Shown: piece by piece, positions 59,796-64,000 of the stretch | Position numbering within the stretch: the first letter of the stretch is position 1 | How the letters are laid out: every line of letters starts with the position of its first letter | Assembly: GCA_026120035.1 (NCBI GenBank) | Contig: JALRME010000002.1 | Coordinates: 1,798,001 to 1,862,000, forward strand | Reading direction: 5' to 3' | Source of the DNA: Coleophoma eucalyptorum | Lineage: Eukaryota; Ascomycota; Leotiomycetes; Helotiales; Dermateaceae | Length of the DNA: 64,000 nucleotides | Made by a program: the position numbers and the translations under genes | Notes under the pieces: model-generated | Told to the model about the DNA's origin: nothing | Database searches by the model: none | What the model saw: only the letters and a program-made list of their open reading frames with translations

Positions 59796-60128
59796 ATGTG
59801 CAACTATTGGAGCATGCGAAGACAATGCGGCCATCGAACTCTCTTCGCTGCTACACACTGCTATCTGATATACGATCAACTCCAACGCATCAACGATCCT
59901 GTTGAACGAGCACGACCAGGTCTACCTTTCGATATGCCAGATCGGTGTCTCCCAAACCAGAGGAATGTCTGGCAGACTATTGATATACACCCTTCATACT
60001 GCAACTGGGAATGCGCCAACAATTCTGCATGTGCAACAAAGAGATTGGGAGAACCAGGAGCTGTCTATGGATCGCGGAGAGAAGGTGTCGGATGGAGGAG
60101 TTGTCGGCCAAGAGATGGTAGGAGTTGA
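59796..60128 (+). CDS. Small Cys/His-containing protein of the fungal MCxxxxxxxxCGH type
   Basis: A single exon of 110 aa from the ATG at 59796. The start MCNYWSMRRQCGHRTLF, followed by spaced cysteines at THCYL, DRCLP, SYCNWECAN and SACAT, resembles a class of short filamentous-fungal proteins that open with MC-x-CGH and carry further Cys pairs, perhaps binding zinc. I have no name or function for this class. There is no signal peptide. The C-terminal third is Arg-rich (RLGEPGAVYGSRREGVGWRS). The upstream frame is open for five codons without another ATG. A second frame at 59902-60138 is the shadow. The call rests on the motif pattern and is moderate. Confidence 0.55.
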   Translation: MCNYWSMRRQCGHRTLFAATHCYLIYDQLQRINDPVERARPGLPFDMPDRCLPNQRNVWQTIDIHPSYCNWECANNSACATKRLGEPGAVYGSRREGVGWRSCRPRDGRS

Positions 60129-60299
60129 TAGGAGTTGAATTTTCTGAGTTAGATTATTGATATGGATTAAACCACTATCCAATACTGCTGCATCAACGTA
60201 TGACGGCAGTCCTCTGCGGTAGAAATTGGATATCCTCTTACTTGAGAAGGTAGGATAGACTTCTTCATTCCTTCGAGCTGTTTGGAATCATAGCTTTGT

Positions 60300-61513
60300 T
60301 CATATTGAACGGCGTGAGAAGGCCCAGTATGCCTTCCATGGCAATTTCCAATCTCTAGCCCTTAGTTCTGGCTGGAAAATATCAAAGTCTTTCTTTTCCA
60401 GATTCTCTAGCCACAACCTTGTCGAAACCGCGGGCATGAAGACACCAAATGCTCGTTCCAGATCTTGTGTTTGCGATCCACTCTTGGACTCAGGGTAATC
60501 ATGGCCTTCTTCCCCTTCGTGCTCAAAGTCATGACCTGCGTCTTTGCCCTGTTGAAGATTCTTGAGCATTTCTCTCGCGGTTATGAGATGGTCGTTGGCG
60601 CGTGTGGCAACCGTAAAAATTGCATCCTTTAGTCCTGGTGCTTCAGCACCGTGCCTAAACACGTCTTCTTCCTTGACACCGGCATCTGCCATTACATCCA
60701 GGGGCAACACGACAGCTCCTTGGCGGCTTCCACTTCCGCCCATAGCACCTCCAAGACCTGCACTGTTGCTGTGGTGGTTTGGAGGGGGAGGAAATGCTAT
60801 CAATGGCAAGCCTCTGAGCACCGCGGCAATGCCCGCAGCTTTCCCGATATGACTAGCCACATGGTCTACCACCATTGAGTTCATAGGAAGTGACGCCAGA
60901 GTAAGATACATTAGGGTCGAATATGTATTTTCCGCATACGTCTCGAGCGCAGCCATGTTCGCATAGGGTTGATTGTCCATGTACTGATCTCTGGTGTTGA
61001 TGACTTTCATGAACCATCCTTTCATCACGCTTGTACTGGCACCAGGGTTCTGCGAGTGCAGCGAAGAAAGCGCATTATGGAGGAGGATTGCGACAGGCTC
61101 TTTCGGTGGAGTATTCGCAAAAGTCCGCGTTATGTTGTCTCTCCAGAACTGCATCCGCAGGGCACCAACTGTAGGGTTTGAAACGACATCTGGTATTCTT
61201 GCAAGCTCAATGTTGAGAGCTCGAATCGCGAGGTAGGCATCTTTGGAGGAGGGAGGAATGAAGGCTTGCAGAACATGGGACGGTGAATCGAACTTTCTGT
61301 CAATTGTTAGCCATTGGTCTGTTTGAATGTGACTGTATAAAATCCTCACTGTATCAAGTTCGAGCAGTAACCTCGAGCTGCACTGATATCTGCCTCTGTA
61401 ATCCGTGAGGCGTGGGGAGCTGGAGTGCTATAGGCCGTGGAATATGTACATGTCCAAATCGACTTCACTTTGGCGCACTGCCGCAGTGATGCCTTACCAC
61501 GAATATGATACAT
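60300..61513 (-). CDS. NDUFAF6-like mitochondrial complex I assembly factor (squalene/phytoene synthase fold)
   Basis: Two exons, 61513-61350 and 61296-60300, give 386 aa with a 53-nt intron. The N-terminus (MYHIRGKASLRQCAKVKSIW) is basic with no acidic residue, fitting a mitochondrial presequence. The fold is that of squalene/phytoene synthases: ARGYCSNLIQKFDSPSHVLQ, AIRALNIELARIPD, VGALRMQFWRD, and AALETYAENTYSTLMYLTLA with HIGKAAGIAAVLRGLPLI. In place of the usual DxxxD pairs the first helix reads RALNIELARI, which fits NDUFAF6-type proteins that lack prenyl transferase activity and help build complex I. A Gly/Ser/His-rich insert lies at ~residues 245-265. The gene lies head to head with RAD5. 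Confidence 0.85.
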
Positions 61514-61727
61514 TGAAAGAAAACTGCTAGAAGTACATTGTAAGGAATGGATGGAACGAAGTTGTTGGTCCTATCACAGCAGATGTATTGTCAACTTTCC
61601 AGGACGTCACCACAGCACTTCTTTTTTTGCGGAGCACTTTACGCGAGCTTGTCGCGGTGCATCTTATCGCGTCAACCCAAGACGTAAGCAAGTTGACGGA
61701 TCTGAAGAGCACATCCTCAACCACGTT
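61514..61727. promoter_or_regulatory. Divergent promoter between the NDUFAF6-like gene and RAD5
   Basis: The start codons of two oppositely oriented genes are 214 bp apart (from the RAD5 start chosen here), so their core promoters overlap or adjoin. The RAD5 frame is open back to 61551, which makes the exact border uncertain. Confidence 0.6.
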
Positions 61728-64000
61728 ATGGACTTCGCAGACTTCGATGGTCCGCCTGCAAAGAAAAGAAGGTTCTTCACAGAAGACCTTGAAGGTACAG
61801 ACCCTTCTCTTACGAAGGAGGACGTTTTACCAGACGATATTGACGCGTTTTCTACCAAATCGCCTCGAACATTTAACAACAGAGACATAAGCAGCAGCAA
61901 ACATTTAGAAGACCTCGGAGCTCAGACTGTAGGAAATGATGGTACCGATACAATCCGAGATACAGAAGATGTCACTCCCGGCTTTGACTCGGAGACTTTC
62001 GAGGCCTTTGTTGGTGTTAAGTTGCAAACCGATGTGCTAAAGCGGCTGAGAGAGGTGTCAGGAGACAATCTAGACAGGGCAGTGAACATGTATTTGGATG
62101 GGTCATGGAAGTCTGTTACGGTGGCAACTGGTACATCTCGAAATGGGTCATCAGCAAGGCCATTAAGTATGGACACCTTCACGAAGTCCTCTACGACCAG
62201 TGGCAACAAGACCACACCCGCGAAGCCGGCCAGTCCTCCACCAAAACCGCAAAGACATCATGCAATGCCATCTTATCGATATGTTGGTGCATTTGGAGTG
62301 GGCGGGTGGGCGACAAGAAGCGGCGCATTCTTGATAAAACATGGGGAAGTGGTCCATATTGAGCGTCAAAAAATCCAACCACCAAAGCTTTCTGTCACGA
62401 AAGGGAAAGGACGTTTTGTGGCAACACAAGCACCACTCCGGCCGAATAGTGCGGCAGCAAGGCGTGTGGATATCATTGTGCGATTCACAAATGCAAGAGG
62501 AGACGAAATTGGACGCCTTCCTAAGGAAACTGCAAACTGGGTCTCAACACTTATGGATCAAAAGGTTTGTAAGTTCGAGGGAACATGCGTTTATGCTCCA
62601 GAAAGAGTGCGAACCAATGATACCATATTCTTACAATTGCGCTGCTCATTACTCAAAACTGCATTCGATGATCGAGCTTTCAAAGTTGCCGATAATCGAA
62701 AGACAGGCTTGTGGGAAGAAAAGGAATCAAGTGAAGAGAAGGAATTAAGGTTGCGACAAGTTTCTTTGGTGAAGCTCTTTGAAGAAATCAATCTTCTCCC
62801 ATCAAGAACTAGTGAAACAACTACCAAACACAAACGCGAAGGTCTGCTTCAAGCAGCTGAGGTAGCTGAGCAGTATGAGAAGGAAGAAGCAAAGAAAGCG
62901 AAGGTTGAGGCTAATGGCGGTTCTTCGCCTCCATCTGAGGAAGCTGAGGATGGGAAAGAGCTCGAACAAGACCAGCTTGACAGCCTTTACAAGAAAGCAC
63001 AGTCTTTCGACTTTAATGCCCCTGAGGCAGAACCTTCGGAAAGCTTTGCCATGAATCTCAGGCCGTATCAAAAGCAAGCATTACATTGGATGATGTCCAA
63101 AGAAAAGAATGAACGGGACGAGAACAAAGAGATGTCAATGCATCCTCTCTGGGAAGAATACTCTTGGCCGACCAGAGACATGGAAGACAAAGAGCTTCCA
63201 GGAGTGGTTGATCAAGAAAAGTTTTACGTCAACCCTTATTCTGGCGAATTATCACTAGAGTTCCCTATTCAAGAGCAGCATTGCTTGGGAGGAATATTAG
63301 CCGATGAAATGGGCTTGGGGAAAACGATTGAGATGATGAGTCTTATACATTCCCACAGATCCGAGATTTCTAAAAGACTACAAGATACGAATATCCCAAC
63401 ATCTGTCAATAGTCTTCCTCGGCTCCCTGTCAATTCTTCTGCAGTGGAAAATGCCCCGTGCACTACTCTTGTTATAGCACCGATGTCTTTACTGGCACAA
63501 TGGCAGAGTGAGGCCGAGAATGCCTCTAAGGACGGCACCATGAAAAGTATTGTATACTACGGGAATGACAAGACAGCTAATCTACAGGCACTCTGTTGTG
63601 AGGCAAATGCTTCTGTTGCTCCAAACGTAATAATTACAAGTTATGGTGTTGTACTCTCAGAGTTCAATCAAGTAGCCGCCAAGGGCGGCGATAGAGGTTC
63701 TCATGGTGGATTATTTTCATTAAACTTTTTCCGCATCATCCTTGACGAAGCTCATCATATTAAGAGTAAGTAGTACTAACTTGACTTGAATTACTTGAAG
63801 ACTAACAACGAGTCTAGATCGTCAAAGCAAAACTGCTAAGGCTTGTTATGAACTTGCAGCTGAACATCGCTGGGTTCTGACAGGAACTCCTATCGTGAAT
63901 CGTCTGGAGGATCTTTTCAGCCTGGTTCATTTTCTTCGTGTCGAACCATGGAGCAATTTCTCCTTCTGGAAGACATTCATTACAGTTCCATTCGAGTCAA
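61728..64000 (+). CDS. RAD5: DNA repair helicase/ubiquitin ligase Rad5 (partial, 3' end beyond the window)
   Basis: Exons 61728-63765 and 63818 to the window end; the intron is 52 nt and the protein is incomplete. The start [17 protein letters not shown] is chosen because the in-frame extension to 61551 lacks conserved character. In order: an N-terminal acidic region with a UBA-like segment (~85-125, [20 protein letters not shown]), a HIRAN domain (~182-308, [20 protein letters not shown]), a charged linker, then the SNF2 ATPase with [32 protein letters not shown] (Walker A, ~residue 525), [14 protein letters not shown] and [15 protein letters not shown] (Walker B, ~672, across the junction), and [19 protein letters not shown]. 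The HIRAN-SNF2 order is Rad5/HLTF. Rad5 polyubiquitylates PCNA with Ubc13-Mms2 and remodels stalled forks; the RING lies beyond the window. Confidence 0.95.

Overview
The window comes from a filamentous ascomycete (Pezizomycotina). The evidence is dense protein-coding genes with 45-75 nt GT-AG introns, CTAAC/CTRAY branch points close to the acceptor, roughly even base composition, and a gene set typical of such fungi: PalH, a Tea4/Bud14-type SH3 protein, Ste50, Lag1, Rad5, an external NADH dehydrogenase, 2EXR and GPI-anchored proteins. The flavour of the proteins suggests Leotiomycetes, but that is a guess. I see no rRNA, tRNA, CRISPR array, transposase or secondary-metabolite core enzyme. I re-joined exons by hand from splice sites, and every multi-exon model below except the window-truncated Rad5 sums to a whole number of codons.

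Layout. 0.8-4.0 kb: Hmt1-type ABC transporter (-). 4.0-8.4 kb: no gene. 8.4-9.9 kb: ceramide synthase Lag1 (-). 10.8-13.1 kb: pH sensor PalH (-). 13.1-17.0 kb: no confident gene. 17.0-20.2 kb: Tea4/Bud14-like SH3 protein (+). 21.2-22.9 kb: Ste50 adaptor (+). 23.6-24.2 kb: small membrane coiled-coil protein (+). 24.4-25.3 kb: Gep4 phosphatase (-), head to head with SmD3 (+, 25.5-26.1 kb). 26.9-28.0 kb: Irc6/p34-like adaptin-binding protein (+). 28.4-29.2 kb: Phs1 dehydratase (-). 30.0-30.7 kb: 2EXR protein (+). 32.1-32.6 kb: small basic protein (+). 33.5-34.3 kb: GPI-anchored Ser/Thr-rich protein (-). 35.7-36.2 kb: small e(y)2/Sus1-like protein (+). 36.7-39.5 kb: Cdc48 (-). 40.5-40.9 kb: a short two-exon gene not visible as a single open frame (-). 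42.5-44.0 kb: conserved-looking protein of unknown function (-). 45.0-46.5 kb: GNAT acetyltransferase with unusually long introns (-). 48.6-50.4 kb: single-pass membrane protein (+). 53.1-55.0 kb: external NADH dehydrogenase (-). 56.8-58.8 kb: vacuolar alkaline phosphatase (+). 59.8-60.1 kb: small Cys-rich protein (+). 60.3-61.5 kb: NDUFAF6-like complex I assembly factor (-), head to head with Rad5 (+, from 61.7 kb, cut off by the window end).

How the genes relate. There is no operon-like system. Most genes are housekeeping and lie side by side by chance, though loose themes exist: sphingolipid and very-long-chain lipid metabolism (Lag1, Phs1), mitochondrial lipid and respiration (Gep4, NADH dehydrogenase, NDUFAF6), and polarity and MAPK signalling (Tea4-like, Ste50). 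I did not find a convincing novel multi-gene system. The points most worth a second look are the hidden spliced gene at 40.5-40.9 kb, the open reading segments inside the long introns of the GNAT gene, the e(y)2-like protein, the two small unclassified proteins at 32.1 and 59.8 kb, and the PP1-docking-like motif in the Tea4 homologue.
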